Source: Kalaharituber pfeilii (Eukaryota > Ascomycota > Pezizomycetes > Pezizales > Pezizaceae). From it: a stretch of DNA of 64,000 nt. The position numbers and the translations under genes were made by a program. The stretch covers positions 744,001-808,000 of the forward strand of contig WHUZ01000017.1 in assembly GCA_015179045.1 (NCBI GenBank), in the 5' to 3' direction. Under the pieces are notes generated by a model, which had not been told where the DNA came from, made no database searches, and saw nothing but the letters and a program-made list of their open reading frames with translations. Below are positions 10,132 through 23,450 of this stretch, one piece after another (position 1 is the stretch's first letter; every line of letters starts with the position of its first letter).

Positions 10132-13100
10132 TCCACCTAACTCCCACTACGGAGTACCTCAGCGATCCATCCCTGCTCAATCAGCCTTACTCCAATTCTT
10201 CAGCACAAAAATTACACATATTACTGATCTCTGTGGCCATCATTGCTATGCCACCACCCTTTTGCGGGGGGCCTTGCAAGACTTGATCTATCTTTATGCC
10301 CTCCTCCTAGTGTTCCCAGCATGTTGAGGGCTCAATGCGCCCCTGATGACAAGGACATTAATCTCCTGCTTTCTGTTCAACCGCCTTCCTCCACAAGCAT
10401 CAACACCTGTCGAGAGCCTATTTGTTCACAAAGATACTGGCGTTTCTGATTCCGGTTGTGGAGGTTGCTTTAGTATGTACATCGGGGGGAACAAGCCCTC
10501 CCAACGTCAACGTCTGAATTTACGATTTTTGGCTTTGATCGCTGCTCAGGTTGCGATGGATTTGGAGATTCTTGAGGCATCATCAGAGGGAGGGGGGTTA
10601 CAAGTGCTAGTAGTGCTGCAGTTGCCGCCTCCTGGAAGCCTCAACTCACCTATGTCCCCATCATTCTTTGTGTGACTTTCCATAGTATCGCTTACTCCTA
10701 GTATCGCTTACTCCTAGTATCGCTTACTCCTAATTCTCCCCTCTTTTCCCCGATCCCTGCTCTCTGCCATCAGCCTACGGTCGCTCCACCAAAATACACC
10801 CCTCTGAGCACCGGCTTTGTCATCCTAGCCTCCGTCTCAGCCCTCACTCCCCCAGCTCTACCATCACAGTCTTCGGCATCGGAGGTGTAATTTTTGTGTC
10901 TTCGACTGGTTGCACATTCATTTCCCATAAGAGGTAAAACTGAAGGCAACTGCAGTTCCCAGGAGCAAAATATGCTGCTTCATATCCCCCTTCCCAGAGG
11001 CTGACAGCGTAGATTTGGTAGTATCGCGCTTTGCACTGCCACCGATCCACCATAATGCCAACTAGAGCTCCAAGAGCTCCTGCGCACGTACCGAGTGCGC
11101 TGTCACGAAGAAGCCCATCATCTCCCTTGTGGTTTGGTCCCCCGCTTTCTTGATAATAAAGAAACTTCGTGCCTATTGGACGCCGGGAGGGCAACCCTGA
11201 CGATGGAACTGGATGCTGCTTCTAGCATCGAGAGCTGGAAGGCTACCACTGACATCGCCATATGCCGCGGCTGCGGCCGCACATACCCCCATTTCGAGCT
11301 CAGAATACTTCTTCAACTTGCTCTTTCAATCCTTTTCTTGACTTGTCTTCTTGATAACCAGCTTTTCTCTTCTCCCTGTCTTCCTCTTTCTCTACAGCAC
11401 TTACACTCACATCTGACGTTGAGGCTTTGATTTGCACTTCAACCTTTCTACCCTCTTCCTTCTCGTCCCTCCTCCCTCTCCCCGTTGCTGTCCCTCCCTC
11501 TGTGTTTCGAGGAAGAAGGATGTCAGCACTTCTTTCTCATCCGCTGCACATACCCTACACTCGACAAACGGTTTCTTAGTCTAGCGATCTTTTTCCATCG
11601 CACACAGTATACTCCGACGAATAGTGAGATTTGGACATTCTCGAGTTGAAAAAGTGAAGGGATAAATATTAGGTCAAACTCTGCAGTTGGGATGTTGATA
11701 GGGCACGGGGTGATGGACGATATACGCTCCCCGAATCTGTGTATCAGAGGTAGATAGATTGCGGAAGGGGTCAACAATCATTTCGCCTGCAGCGTGGTGC
11801 CGGGGAGAGAAGTAATGGTATTCAATAATTGCTTCCTCTTTAGAGAGTGATTTCAGACCCAAGAATAACGATGAACCTTCTCCGATACCACTGCTTTCTC
11901 CAGTCTCAATTTGTACCTTATCCCCCCATTGACGCTGCCTGGATCCTCCAATTGCCTTCCCTCTTGGAGTCTACGGTGTGGAGAATAGGCCTCTCGCCGC
12001 TTCTTGTTCTTTTTCGGCGTCCTGTTCCTTTTTAACATCTTGTACCTCTTTGCTGTTCCTCACACTCTCGCAATTATAGATTCATGCCTCGGGCGCCCCC
12101 CTCTCGCATGCAACATGAGAACTACAGGTGGAGACAATTCACGCGAGTCCAAGTATCCCCACACCGCCTGTAATCGGCTGTTTTGCATCTGCTATAACCT
12201 TCTCAATTTCCTCCTACACCGTCTTTTGCAGCCTTCGTGAACGTGATCTTTTTCTTTTTCGGGAAGTTTCTTAAATATATTTCTTCCCTTATCTGCCTTA
12301 TTCTCTTTTTCTGGACACCAAATCACCCACTCCAGTTTTTTGGTAGGGGGCCCCTCGAAGTGGGTTGCAAGTGTGGATCCGAGACCAAGATTTATCTGAA
12401 CTGGACCTTGATAATGAACTCGTGGAATTGGACTTCGATAGACCTTGGGATGAGGATGATGAGGGAAGAGGATATTGATGATGATGATGCAGACGACCCC
12501 AGAATTTATTGCCCAGACTGTGACCCAATACTCTTCTGATGCCGACTCCCACTCCGACCCCAATTGCTTCTCAGGTTTATTTACTTTGATCAGAAACGGC
12601 TGCTTTGGGATGTTGTGAATCGATCAAAATGTCACAGCGTTCTTAAAAGCAGAATTTATAGGGACCCCGACATTATATTCAATGACTTCCATGATTCCAG
12701 ATACGAGATACGACCTGTGGCGCAATTCTGGGGTTTGGGACCTTGGGTCTGCGTTGGAACCGGAGATGGGAATAGAGAGGTGAAGGAGGATCTGGTGAGA
12801 CGGGTGTTGGGGAAGGCAGTTTTGGTAATCGTGAAGGTTGTTTTTGATGCGACCGAAATATTCTCTATACTATCTCTATCTAGAACTTCGACCAGTGCTG
12901 AGGGGAGGATTTTTTCCGCAATTGAATTGCGGAAATCATGATTATAACTTGCAACCAACTGACAAATGACAGACAACGGATAGCCGACAAACCAGAAATA
13001 TCATCCTCTCATCCTTTGCAAAAGAAAAAGCTGTAACACCCATTTCTAAACTTGCAATATTCCTACATGAATTTTTGGAAAGGGAGACATTGATAGTATG

Positions 13101-15414
13101 GTATGTCAGTCAAACCAAGAAATGAAATTAAAACGCTAACAGATATAAATAAAGCATGGAGCTTCAATCGCAAAAAGATGAAACTCAACTCGAGCTTCTC
13201 CCCACTCTCACCTCCACCCCACTGCCGCCTTTTTTCTTCAAGTTCTCAAATGCCTGGACTGCTATCGCTTGCAACGGCCTGTACCCACTAGAGTTTCCTG
13301 GTGGACAAAGGTTTCGACGGGTAGAAGTCAGTCGACTAACATCTGCCAATCCCATCTGCTAGTTCTTGAATCTGAATCCCGACCTGCACACTCATCCCCA
13401 TTCCTGCTGCTGCATACACACCCGGATATGGTGCCCCCACCATCCCAACATCCCATCCCACCACCCCTTCAACAGCTACTCTATCGACCATTCTGACGGC
13501 CCCTTCCGCTTATCAGATAACACAAATTACTCCTTGGTAAGTCGACTGCTCATCATGCGCTCTTTATCTATATAATTTTTGTTTTGTCTCGAGGTTTATC
13601 AATTTTTTATATGCATTGAAGTTTTACACCAATGGCATCTTTCTTGTGACGAATTGGTGGATAATGGGGGTTTGAACTTACTGGTACAAAAGGGGCTTAG
13701 GGTTCAATTCCATATCTCCCTATAGTCTCTTGTTGTAACCTCCATCACTGAAGACAACAGACGTACCATTTCACCAAGCTATAGGTCAGTTCGGAAAGTA
13801 GACAACTCCTCACCTTGTACATGCGGCCGCCTCCTACCGCTTCTCCAACATCCCTCCGAGAGCCCCTTCAAGAGCCCCTCCGCCTCTCCCACCTCTCCTA
13901 CAGCCCTCCCTGTCGCTTCCCCTCTTGCCTCTCCTGTCCACTCTCATCCTCTCCTGTCGCACTGTGACAGCATATTACGGGGCTGACAACACTCCAACCT
14001 CTGCCTCCACTATCTCCGCCTATACTGCTCGTACCTGCTATTACTCTGCCTCTGGCATCTCCGCTTGTCGCACCTCCGCCTTTCGCATTGCTACCTTTTC
14101 CCTCTGCACTTCCTCAGCTAGGGATAACCAAAATCACTCCTTGGTAAATCTCCTACTCCATGTATCTATCTTTTTCTTACAATAGTTTGGTGTTTTTGCA
14201 TTTCCTTGTGCCTGTTATTTATACCAACGGCATCTTCACTGTGATTACCATGGGGGTACACGAAGGATCCAGACCGACTAGGTATAATATTTGGCGGAGG
14301 AGAGTTGGGCTTTGAATTCCGAAGCACGAGGTCAGATCCGTTTTTTAAGAAAAAAAGCAACTAACAGGAGGGTTGAGGATGAATGGATTAGGTGTGGAGT
14401 GAACTTTTGCTCATGCATAACTTTGTTTTTCTTTTTCTTCCTGCTGTCAGCACCCTAAACTTGTGCCATATTCATTACGTTAACCGAAAAAGAGTACAGT
14501 GTTAGATAAACGAATGAATGAAGCATAAATTTCAAGTATTCAGGCTTGCACATAATCTCGTTTACCAAACCGTTCTTGAAATGAGGTGAGAAATAATGCT
14601 AAATACTTATGTAGTGACTCCTGCACGCTAAGAGATCGGAGTGGTGTCCTTAAGTATATACATAGATTGTACTTCCCTTTAGAGTAGTGGAAAGCGTAGT
14701 TCTGGGGATAAAAGCCGAGAGTTGAGGATAGAATGAAACCATCTTGCATACATTCCGGCCTCTTTTAAATAGCCAGAGCAAGACATTCTATGAAGCCAGT
14801 GCATGTGGTCCTTCTCGCCTGAAACTCAGTGCATGCGTACCACCGTCACCCAGTATAGGAAGTACTTGCATCCCTGTACTGTTCCTTCCTGCTGGAACTA
14901 AGAGACTGGATCTCTATCACAACCAAGTAGATCTCCAAGATCCCACTTGTTCACATACTACTTATCGATCGGGTTTCTTGGCATACGCCCGACTACTCCG
15001 TACAGTAAGGATGTTTATTAATAGCTAGCACAAGAAGTAAATATGAACTGCAATCTATACAGCTGCACACACCTGGTCAATATCGCTGGCTTCATCTGAT
15101 TTCGTGTGGCACCAGAAATGCATGAGAATTGAATCATGTGCGTAGTCATGCCTTGGCATTAGTGTTTCTTTCAGTCGGAAAGCTTCATCCAACCATTTTT
15201 TTTCCGTCCCTTACATAACTCCAAGGGATAGCTTCTCGTGACACTCCATCCCATTCTTACATGAAATCTCCATCCATTGGGCTTTTGTGTGCTATGTAAG
15301 TGATGTCAACGCAACTTGTGCTTGACATGTTCGCATATTGCTGGAGTTCCTCGTTGGTGCTTATGAAGATTTAGAACATTGTGGTACCGGAATTTGATAG
15401 GTTCTCGCTGCCAT
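10132..15414. other. Duplicated region without a recognisable gene
   Basis: Pyrimidine-rich, low-complexity stretches alternate with blocks conserved in copy B. The longest open frames (10346-10675 and 12564-12941 on plus; 10844-11194 and 12192-12563 on minus) have counterparts in copy B that are shifted or interrupted, so none holds as a gene. Acidic coding-like words near 12400-12500 match 32800-32900 and may be an old shared exon, now decayed. I see nothing else in it. Confidence 0.4.
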
Positions 15415-16056
15415 TGGGTGCCTTCCCCTGAGGATTTATGTGAAATTCAAACCCCGGCTTTGAAATAAAACCGGGGTCCGTATCCCTGTTTTATTGTTTG
15501 GTAGAGCGTTCGAAACAATTTTTTGAAAGAGGGGTACCCCCCCCTCTTTCAAAATACTCACTTGAATAAACAATAAACAATAAATTACAAAAGCAGTTAG
15601 TCAGAGTACACTACTGCTGAAGTAGCATAGTTTATAATAACTATACGGTACCATATAGAGGATATTTAAATTCACATTTGCATCATTTGCACCTAGTCCT
15701 GCTTGCATATGTAATATCCAGTAATGCATTCTTATCCTCCAGCGGAAAATTTTTACTGAGAGTTCAGCCTCCTACTCTTTTGCTTTTTAGATACATTGGT
15801 ACTTGACTGCTGTTTCTTAAGACGTAGTCCTCTCTCTTGGACCTTGAGAGCTCATGCTGTCTTTTGTAGTGGATTAATAGCTTGTTCACTGGCTTATTTA
15901 AGGTGTAAATATCTGCATAACAAAAAGTTTTCTAGATTTATTATTTTACTCACGTCCAAGTGCTTAGAGAAACTACCCCCTACTTGCGGTGGAAATGTAC
16001 CCTGGTAAAATTTGGTTTGAATTTCACATAAATCCTTAGCTAGGGGAAGGCACCCA
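15415..16056. mobile_element. 642-bp TIR element (MITE) in copy A only
   Basis: The ends 15415-15453 and 16013-16056 are ~40-bp inverted repeats starting TGGGTGCCTTCCCC, with one 4-nt indel. Internal palindromes include AACCCCGG...CCGGGGT (15452-15478) and GAAAGAGGGG...CCCCTCTTTC (15524-15551). No transposase frame is present. The equivalent stretch of copy B lacks it. Confidence 0.7.
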
Positions 16057-16245
16057 TTTAGGGTTTAGATTGCATATCTAAGACGAATTCGCGCATTTGA
16101 CTCATCTTCATCTCTCTGCGGTCCCCAGACCCGTTCGAGAACGAACGGTGAAATCTAGCATTTCGCGTTCGCTATAACGGGTGTCATTCTAAAAAATTGC
16201 AACATGTTGGCTGATGGCTAAGAGTCTGGGTAAGACTACACCCAA

Positions 16246-16320
16246 CTAGTATGTACTCGAGTGAGGTGCACATGAGTACTCTATGGTACCTTGGCGCTGC
16301 ATAATTCGCCAGATGTTCGT
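16246..16320 (+). repeat. E1 terminus fragment upstream of NLR copy A
   Basis: The sequence TTGGCGCTGCATAATTCGCC matches the inner TIR of family E1 (inverse of 46650-46700) and lies ~140 bp before the NLR ATG. A diverged equivalent sits at 36640-36700 before NLR copy B, so it predates the segmental duplication and may form part of the promoter. Confidence 0.5.
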
Positions 16321-17703
16321 TGGGGGAATAGCTGAGGCTGAGCCATCAATCCGCGCCACCACATAGCAGTTGCGATTTTGACAAACAACTGCCTTTACAA
16401 CTGACATTCCACAGAAAGGTCCCATATACAGTACACCGCCGCTGAAATCAATAGCCATGTTCCGGAAGAAGAAAGAAAGTAGCCAACAACCCTCTGTTCC
16501 TGAACGAAAACGGGATATGTTCTTACGGCCATTCAGACGAGATAGCCGAAGCCGCTCTCCAAGCCATAGTCCCAGAATTCCAGGTTCCCCCGCCCCAGAG
16601 CAACAAGTATCTCAGAGTCCCCATGGGGAAGCGGGTGAAGGAGAGCAGGGCACACAGCAATGCAACCCCCGCATCCCCCCTTCACAACAGCAGCATGCTG
16701 AAACTTCAACCTTACCTCAAATAGATTCCGATCTCCGGCAGGAAAATCTTAACTCCCTTGTACCCCATGCAGATAAGGAGAATCATACTGCCCACCATGA
16801 ACCTCGTCACAACCTTCCGACTGAATTAGCTGAACAACAGCAGAATAAAATTTCTGTTAACCTGTGGGTGGAGGCACACAAAAGGCTTCTGGAGACATCC
16901 TGGTGAAGTGCGGAATTGATGTCATTGCACAATCCAGTCAAGCCGGATTCCTAGATGATATCCTGACTGTCGCAAACCAGGCACAAGCCAAAGCGGAAGC
17001 AAAAAGATGGAAGTTAAGTTAGGGAATGTGGAAATAGATGTGGGTCAAAAGGGAAAAGCAATGGTCTACTGGATTAATAAGTTCAAGGACATTGGAGATA
17101 TAGCCATACAATATGACCCAGTTCATGCTGCTTTACCTTGGGCAGGAGTTAGATTCATCTTGCAAGTCAGTAAAGTCCTACATTCCCCCGTTCCACCTTC
17201 AAGAGAGTTTTGTTGGTGTGAAGCCTATCTATAGTTGGTTGCAGCAGCCTTCTTCATGAGTAACTAACAGGTTCGGTCCATCAGATGATTGTTGACAAGC
17301 AAGAGTCTATGGAAGCTGCAGTTATCGGAATGGAACGCATCACAATTCTTGTTAGCCGAGGCACTATATATGAGCAGTTGTATCTAACTGAAGAGGTACC
17401 TATTGGAGCGACAACAGCAAAAGATGACCTTCGCGAAGCTCTTGTAAAATTATATACGACTATTCTGAACCTTTTGAGCGTTCTCATGGAGCTCTTTACG
17501 AGTAATACAGGTATGTGCTATATCTCCTTCGACTTGCGCAATTGCTAATTGTCATAAAACTGCCATTTATATTAGCGACACATATTGTGGACAGTGTAAT
17601 ACGTCCAGGCGCTATTATAGAGGAATTGAAGACACTGGACGGACCAGAGTCTGCTGTGAATACTGCAGCTGGTATAGTGGAAAAATACTGTAAGTTTGCT
17701 CCA

Positions 17704-17782
17704 ACTACACCTTTGTTTTTTTTTGTTTTTTATTTCATTAATCGTATGCCGCCCTATGGGCTATGACGATACTACACCTTTG
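17704..17782 (-). mobile_element. Ultrashort retroposon in an intron of NLR copy A, 12-bp TSD
   Basis: On the minus strand the 55-bp insert (17716-17770) reads CATAGCCCATAGGGCGGCAT, a short linker, then an A-rich tail. Perfect 12-bp copies of ACTACACCTTTG flank it (17704-17715 and 17771-17782). The host intron is 140 nt here and 72 nt in copy B, a difference equal to the insert plus one duplication within one base. Copy B is therefore the unoccupied allele-like site. Confidence 0.92.
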
Positions 17783-20401
17783 TAACACTTGACAGCTAAT
17801 TAAGAACTTCGAAACACTATGAAACACAGATCAAGAGGAGTCAAGACACTTCAATAAAGGTATGAACTTGCTTCAATAAACCTAGTATACTTACTCACTT
17901 TAAAACTTTGGCTTTTCTAGAAGCGTTCCATAGTCTCAAAATGCTTCTGCAAAGCTTTGAGCCTATGATAGCCCGAATGGATGCAGCTGTTACGTACATA
18001 TATAAACAAATTGAAGGTATTTTGTGCCTCTAATGGAAACCCTCTTCGTGAAGCACAAAATAATTATTCCTGGTGGGGTCTTAGAAAAGGAAAGAGTCAC
18101 GATCCTCAAATGGTTTTCTGAGGTCCCATATCGAAGCCACCATGATCTCGCACAACAGAGCCGTATAAAGGGCACTGGGCGATGGTTTTTTAGAAGACAG
18201 GAATTTCAAAGCTGGCTGGGATCAAAGCAGTCGCAAATGTTATGGTTGCATGGGATTTGTGAGTTGATACTGCTACAATCCACATCATAGAGGGGTACTG
18301 ACTTCCTACGTTACTTAGCTGGTGCTGGAAAGACAAAGCTAGTGTGAGTGGTGATTCGAAGTTTCATCTTTAATATGTGTGAGGCAAGCAGCTAACAAAT
18401 CTTTGCTTGCCCTTATAGCTCTGCTACGATTGATTATTTGCAGCCAATGGTAGACAAAGTCTCATTCTTTTATTGCAAGCGTGATGAGGATATTCGTCGT
18501 GATACCCATCAAATTTTACTTTCCTTGGTCAAACAGCTTGCATGTCCAGACACCGAGAAGATATGTGCAATTGCACAGGAAGCTTACAACAAAGAGCAGA
18601 AAGACCCTGCCGCTAGGAAGCATCTGCCACTTGATGCTACTATCAGCCTTCTCATCCAATTGGTTGACTGTTATGAAGGCCCAATTATTGTCTTGGATGC
18701 TCTCGATGAATGCCCCAAAAACTCAATAGTCTCGATTCTCAATGCATTCTTCACCATCATGAAGAAATCAAGAGTTTTTGTCAAAGTGCTAGTATCCAGC
18801 CGCCATAGTCTGGATATTGAAGCCCGCATGCAGAATGTTCCTCATGTAACTATTGAGGCAAGAGACAATGCTGAAGATATCAAAAATTACGTTGAAAAAG
18901 AGTTGGAGACTCGAATTGAGGATAAGAGACTGCTTCAGGGAAGGGTGTCATCGAATCTTAGATTTAAAATCAAAGAAGTGCTTCTCGGTGGTGCTAATGG
19001 AATGTAAGTACACTATTCTATATTCGAGAATGCGGTACTACTTTGGTAGTTATACTTTTTCATAAATACTTATGAATGAATGTATTAGGTTTCTCTGGGT
19101 TGACTATCAACTGCAGGAGCTCTGTGCTCTCGATCTTGAGCGGGATATACATAGACGGCTGGGAAAGCTGCCCAAAGATTTGAAGGAGGTATATGATGAA
19201 ATTATGGCTTCCATAGGGTGCCAACGCGAAAGTGCACCTATCCTGGCAGAGCGTGCCCTCAAGTGGATGCTTGTTTCCTACAGACCATTGAAGCCCCAAG
19301 AATTGTGTGCAGCTGTAGAGGTTGGCTCAACGCACATCCTAAATCAGTCTGAAGAGGATACAGACTCGGAGAGCATACAAGCACTTGGAATTGAACATTT
19401 ACTTGGCTTTTGTAAGGGATTACTTATTTTAGACAACTCTCTGTGTGTTGTTCGTTTTGCACACTTGTCAGTTCAAGAATATCTAGAAACAAATTATTCA
19501 GGATGGGGTATTCTAGATGCGCAGCTTCTTGTTGCCGAGGGTTGTTTATGGACGCTTCAGAACTCAGATAGATACCTACTATACAACTACTCTGGCCAAT
19601 ACTGGTTGAAACACTGCCGATCTTATCAATCGTTAGTTATACCGTTAACTAACAGCGCTGCAACTAATTCACGGTACCCACTGAAACTCACATTGCTGGA
19701 CAGTTTCTTGGGTTCTTTTAATCAACCGAGTGAGGCTTATGTGAAGTGGTCGACATGGTTACAGAAGGGTAATAGCTGGATATCTGCGCTATCGGAGATC
19801 AAGAATTCAATACAATCAACCCCCTTACGACCCATTTTTGCTGTTGCAATAGGTGGATTAGGTCAGTTGGCTAGCTACCTTTGGGGTGCTGAGAACCTCG
19901 ACATGGGCCTGCGGAACAATTCTGGTGAATCTTTGTTGTATGTAGCTGCTAAGAGTGGTGATCTATGGACAGTGAAACAAATGTTGTGCAGGGGAGCTGA
20001 TGTCAACGTTGTGGGGGGTAAGCATCGAACTGCCCTGGGTGCAGCTGCGTATTTGGGATGGAAAGAAATAGTTTCACTACTGCTGGATCGAGGAGCAGAC
20101 ACCAACATTGTGGGTAGTGAGTATGGAACTGCCCTTGGTGCAGCTGCATCTGGAGGTGAGAAAGAAATGGTCTCACTTCTGCTAGACCGAGGAGCAGATG
20201 CCAATATTGTGGGTGGCCACTATGGGACTGCCCTGATTGCAGCTGCGTATTTAGGAAGGAAAGAAATAGTCTCACTTCTGCTGGACCGAGGAGCAGATGC
20301 CAATATTGTGGATGGCCACTATGGGACTGCCCTGATGGCAGCTGCGTGTTTAGGAAGGAAAGAAATAGTTTCACTTCTGCTAGATCGAGGAGCAGATTCC
20401 A

Positions 20402-20765
20402 GTGTTGTGTAGTGAGTGGCACGAGCCGAGCCAGCTCGAGCTCAAACGAGCCAAGATCATGCTTGTGTTTTTCTTGACAGCTCGCTAAAATGCTTAGCCA
20501 GTGCAAGGTTTCATAAACTGTAAATACCTAATATAGTAATAATTAGAGACTTGGAGCTCATTCTGACCTACCAACAACTTCGAAATGCACAATTTAGCTG
20601 ATAGTAGTGAGAAAGATGAAAATTTAGCTTAGTTTAGTTTAGTTTGTCAATATTATATATATAATCAATCCAGGCTCGAGCCGAGCTCACTTACTCACGA
20701 GCTGGCTCGAGCTCACCCTCCAGCTCGGCTCGAGCTAGCTCGTGCCGCTCACTAGCACTGTTGTG
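20402..20765. mobile_element. Non-autonomous hAT-like element disrupting the ankyrin exon
   Basis: A ~345-bp insert (20410-20757) has inverted ends TAGTGAGTGGCACGAGC / TAGTGAGCGGCACGAGC and is filled with GAGCTCG-type palindromes, typical of fungal hAT MITEs. The host words GTGTTGTG and CTGTTGTG flank it as an imperfect ~8-bp duplication, though 3 nt (GCA) separate the right terminus from the second copy. It introduces TAG immediately after GTTGTG and splits the ankyrin array. Confidence 0.8.
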
Positions 20766-21760
20766 GGTGGCGATTATGGAACTGCCCTGGGTGCAGCTGC
20801 ATATCGGGGGATAAAAGAAATAGTCTCACTACTGCTAGATCGAGGAGCGGATATCAACCTTGTGGGCGGCGAGTATGGAACTGCCCTGGGTGCAGCTGCG
20901 TATTTGGGGAGGAAAGAAATAGTCTCACTTCTGCTAGATCGAGGAGCAGATGCCAACGTTGTGGGTGGCGAGTTTGGAACTGCCCTTGGTGCAGCTGCAT
21001 ATTGTGGTAGCAAAGAAATAGTTTCACTTCTGCTAGATCGAGGAGCAGATGCCAATGTTGTGGGTGGCAAGTATGGAACTGCCCTGGGTGCAGCTGCATA
21101 TGGTCATGAGGAAGCAATAGTCGCACTTCTGCTAGATCGAGGAGCGGATGCGAACATTCTGGGTGGTGAGTTTGGCACTGCGCTGGGTGTAGCTGCATAT
21201 GGAGGTGCGAAAGAAATAGTCTCACTTCTGCTAGATCGAGGAGCAGATGTCAACGTTGTGGGCGGCAAGTATGGAACCGCCCTGGGTGTAGCTGCATATG
21301 TTGGCTGGAAGGATATAGTCTTACTCCTGCTGGATCGAGGGGCCAATGCATTTCCTACCCTCCCTGACGGCCACCCCTCGCCACTAGATTTGGCAACCAA
21401 GAGAGGGCACAAAGATATAGTGGACCTGCTGCAGTCGAAGAACGTCAATTTTTGCCACAAATGAAGGCACTGGGTTTGTTGATACATTGAAATAATTTCT
21501 GCAGGTTTCAGTTGCATGTATTGTGAAGGATCCGTTCTGTACAAGCTAGTGAGTCTAGGTAGTGATTCGTGTTTTGAAATTGATATGCGCTTCTGTATTC
21601 ACCCTGACCATGACTTTCGCTGTGAACCGTGTACAGGTTAGGGCGCTGATAATGGTGCTAGTCTGGCGTATACGGTTGGTGCCTGGGACTATGACACACT
21701 AAAGCTCGGGTTAACATCGATCTCCTTTCATTTATTTCATTTATCTCATATGTACCTATT

Positions 21761-21819
21761 TCCTCGCCGTAGCCCATGGGGCGGCATGCGAGTAATGATA
21801 AAAAAAGAAACAAAAAAAA
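21761..21819 (+). mobile_element. Ultrashort retroposon, subfamily 2
   Basis: TCCTCGCCGTAGCCCATGGG, GCGGCATGCGAGTAATGA and an A-rich tail match the copy at 42805. No clear target duplication is seen, so this is an older copy. Confidence 0.7.
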
Positions 21820-21874
21820 CATCACGTCGGGCTAAGACTGAGAGGAGGGACAGCAGCCGCCGAGTGGTAGATTC

Positions 21875-22320
21875 AAGGCAACGGAGAGGCTGAGCAGCAG
21901 GGCACTGAGGGGACTGACTTACCTGCCGACAGGAAAGAAACCGTAGAGGAGCTGTTGAAGAAGATTGCGAAGGTAGAGGAGGACGAATACAGACTGTGTG
22001 GAACGGCGGAAGAAATAGCGGAACTCTGGGTAGCTGCAGAAGCACTGCGGTATGGTGGACCGCTCGAAGACTCCGAAGTTAGAGGGGTCTAAAGAGGTGG
22101 CTACCGCAGGAACGCGAGACGGGTGGGAATAATGAGCCGGAATTTGTGGAGCCGGTATATCCGGTCACAGAGGCCCTTTCGCATGCAAAGATATATTATA
22201 GGCAGCGTAGCTACAGTATCACTGCTAATCACTACAGCAACAGTACTTATGCAGTTGCTACCAGGCAGCCGATCAAAGCCATCCATAGTACTTACACTTA
22301 GCCGGAGGGTTTGGCACTAC
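21875..22320 (+). pseudogene. Degenerate coding remnant of unknown family
   Basis: A frame without ATG (21875-22092) reads as a charged helical stretch (ETVEELLKKIAKVEEDEYRL, then GTAEEIAELWVAAEALRYGG) and stops. After a shift, another coding-like stretch follows (NEPEFVEPVYPVTEALSHAK, then IYYRQRSYSIT). The composition suggests real protein sequence that has decayed. I do not recognise it. From 22400 to 23450 I see no gene. Confidence 0.3.
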
Positions 22321-23450
22321 CTCCGTGGCTCTGACAATATACCCCTGCTCGCCTCTATCGCCGCCTGCCTGGATCATCACTGTGCTGTTCCGCTTGTTAT
22401 CGGCTGAAGGTTCCGATATAAGGAGCTTTACCATGCATATGCTTGTATTCCGCAGAAACCTTCTAGCCTCTGCACATGCATTATAATTACATTCCTAGAG
22501 TATCCAAGTCAAAACATGTTCCAGCTGCCGTTTGTATTCTCTGCGCTTGCGCTGGATCATGTGCTAAACTAAGTGTTGTGGATGTGTAAGACTGTGTCCA
22601 TGGAGGTATATATTTTGGAGATAGGAGGAGCCTGATATTGGATATATGCAATGAAACATGCAAATAAGCTTGTGCCAGTGTCATTATATCTTTATCATTT
22701 TGTTTTATATTATTAGCATGCAAAGTGCTGAAGATATTGCGGAGCATGGCTTCGCTTGCAAGGCATGCCGAGAGGTAGTCGTATCTTATCGTTTCCCGAT
22801 ACCATGTATAGTAAAACTTTGGTTTAGCAAGGATTTGTTCCGGTCCCCTCTGCAATTCAGTCCTCCCCCACCGGAATTGTATGTAGTTCCTGAGAGGCCC
22901 CAGCCACTCGGGATTTCAGTTGGCCCCCTCGAGAATCAGCATTTTCACAGCTCAGGAATTAATTAAATACATGCCAGGCTCCACGTTTATTGACAATCAA
23001 CCTTGTACCTATTTTTGGCATATGAATAATGATATAAACAGAAAAAAGGAAAATAAATTCTTCAGCCTCAGTCCTTGCCTATTAAAAAAAACCTCTAGTA
23101 ATACCCTCATGGGGAGCACGTTCTGAAAGATCTGGGTCCATGTCGAGTGCATCTGCTGGTGTCATATATGCCCATACCCACCATAACAACAAGTCGAAAG
23201 CCGACAGGACCGGAAAAGACTCATTAAAGTGGGGCTTGAGACCCGGGTAGCTCGTTTATTTTCCGTATATGTAAATTTCGAGCGCTTCTACGTTGCCTCT
23301 TTAAGTCGCTCTCGAATTTCGCTAGTATCAAAATAGAATTAGTGATAGGGGGTATTCAAAGTACTTTTACAACGGTCGATTTGGAAAGTTGAATAGTTTA
23401 ATCGGTCGGAAATTTAGAGAAGGATATCGGTGCTTAAATGCCTTTAATCG

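Larger units (their letters stand above)
16457..21464 (+). pseudogene. NACHT-ankyrin STAND receptor, copy A (disrupted)
   Basis: The exons are 16457-17165, 17285-17510, 17576-17689, 17830-17859, 17921-18016, 18085-18258, 18319-18343, 18419-19003 and 19089-21464. They match copy B exon for exon, with identical lengths for exons 3 to 8 (114, 30, 96, 174, 25 and 585 nt). The order is a Ser/Arg-rich N-terminus (MFRKKKESS), an NWD/NACHT_N region ([14 protein letters not shown]), NACHT with P-loop GISGAGKTKL and Walker B VLDALDEC, then about 12 ankyrin repeats. Exon 1 has two frameshifts, near 16895 and 17010, and its donor is a weak GTCAGT. A hAT-like insertion at 20410 brings a stop into the ankyrin array. 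It is not expected to make a full protein. Confidence 0.85.
10128..21720 (+). repeat. Segmental duplication, copy A
   Basis: This segment is collinear with 30174-42540. Both open with a CTTAAGTCCACCT word, share diverged non-coding blocks in the same order, share a TIR fragment before the gene, contain an NLR gene with the same intron positions, and share a 3' flank (TTTTGAAATTGATATG). Copy A carries extra insertions: the element at 15415-16056, the retroposon at 17716 and the hAT-like element at 20410. Divergence is high enough to rule out an assembly artefact. Confidence 0.85.

Noticed and set aside
12192..12976. Minus-strand genes in the duplicated non-coding block
   Set aside because: Frames are not conserved between the two copies, so only decayed remnants are possible.
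19875..21225. Minus-strand frames of 98-240 residues opposite the ankyrin exons in both NLR copies
   Set aside because: They are antisense shadows of the 99-bp repeats and have no independent motif.
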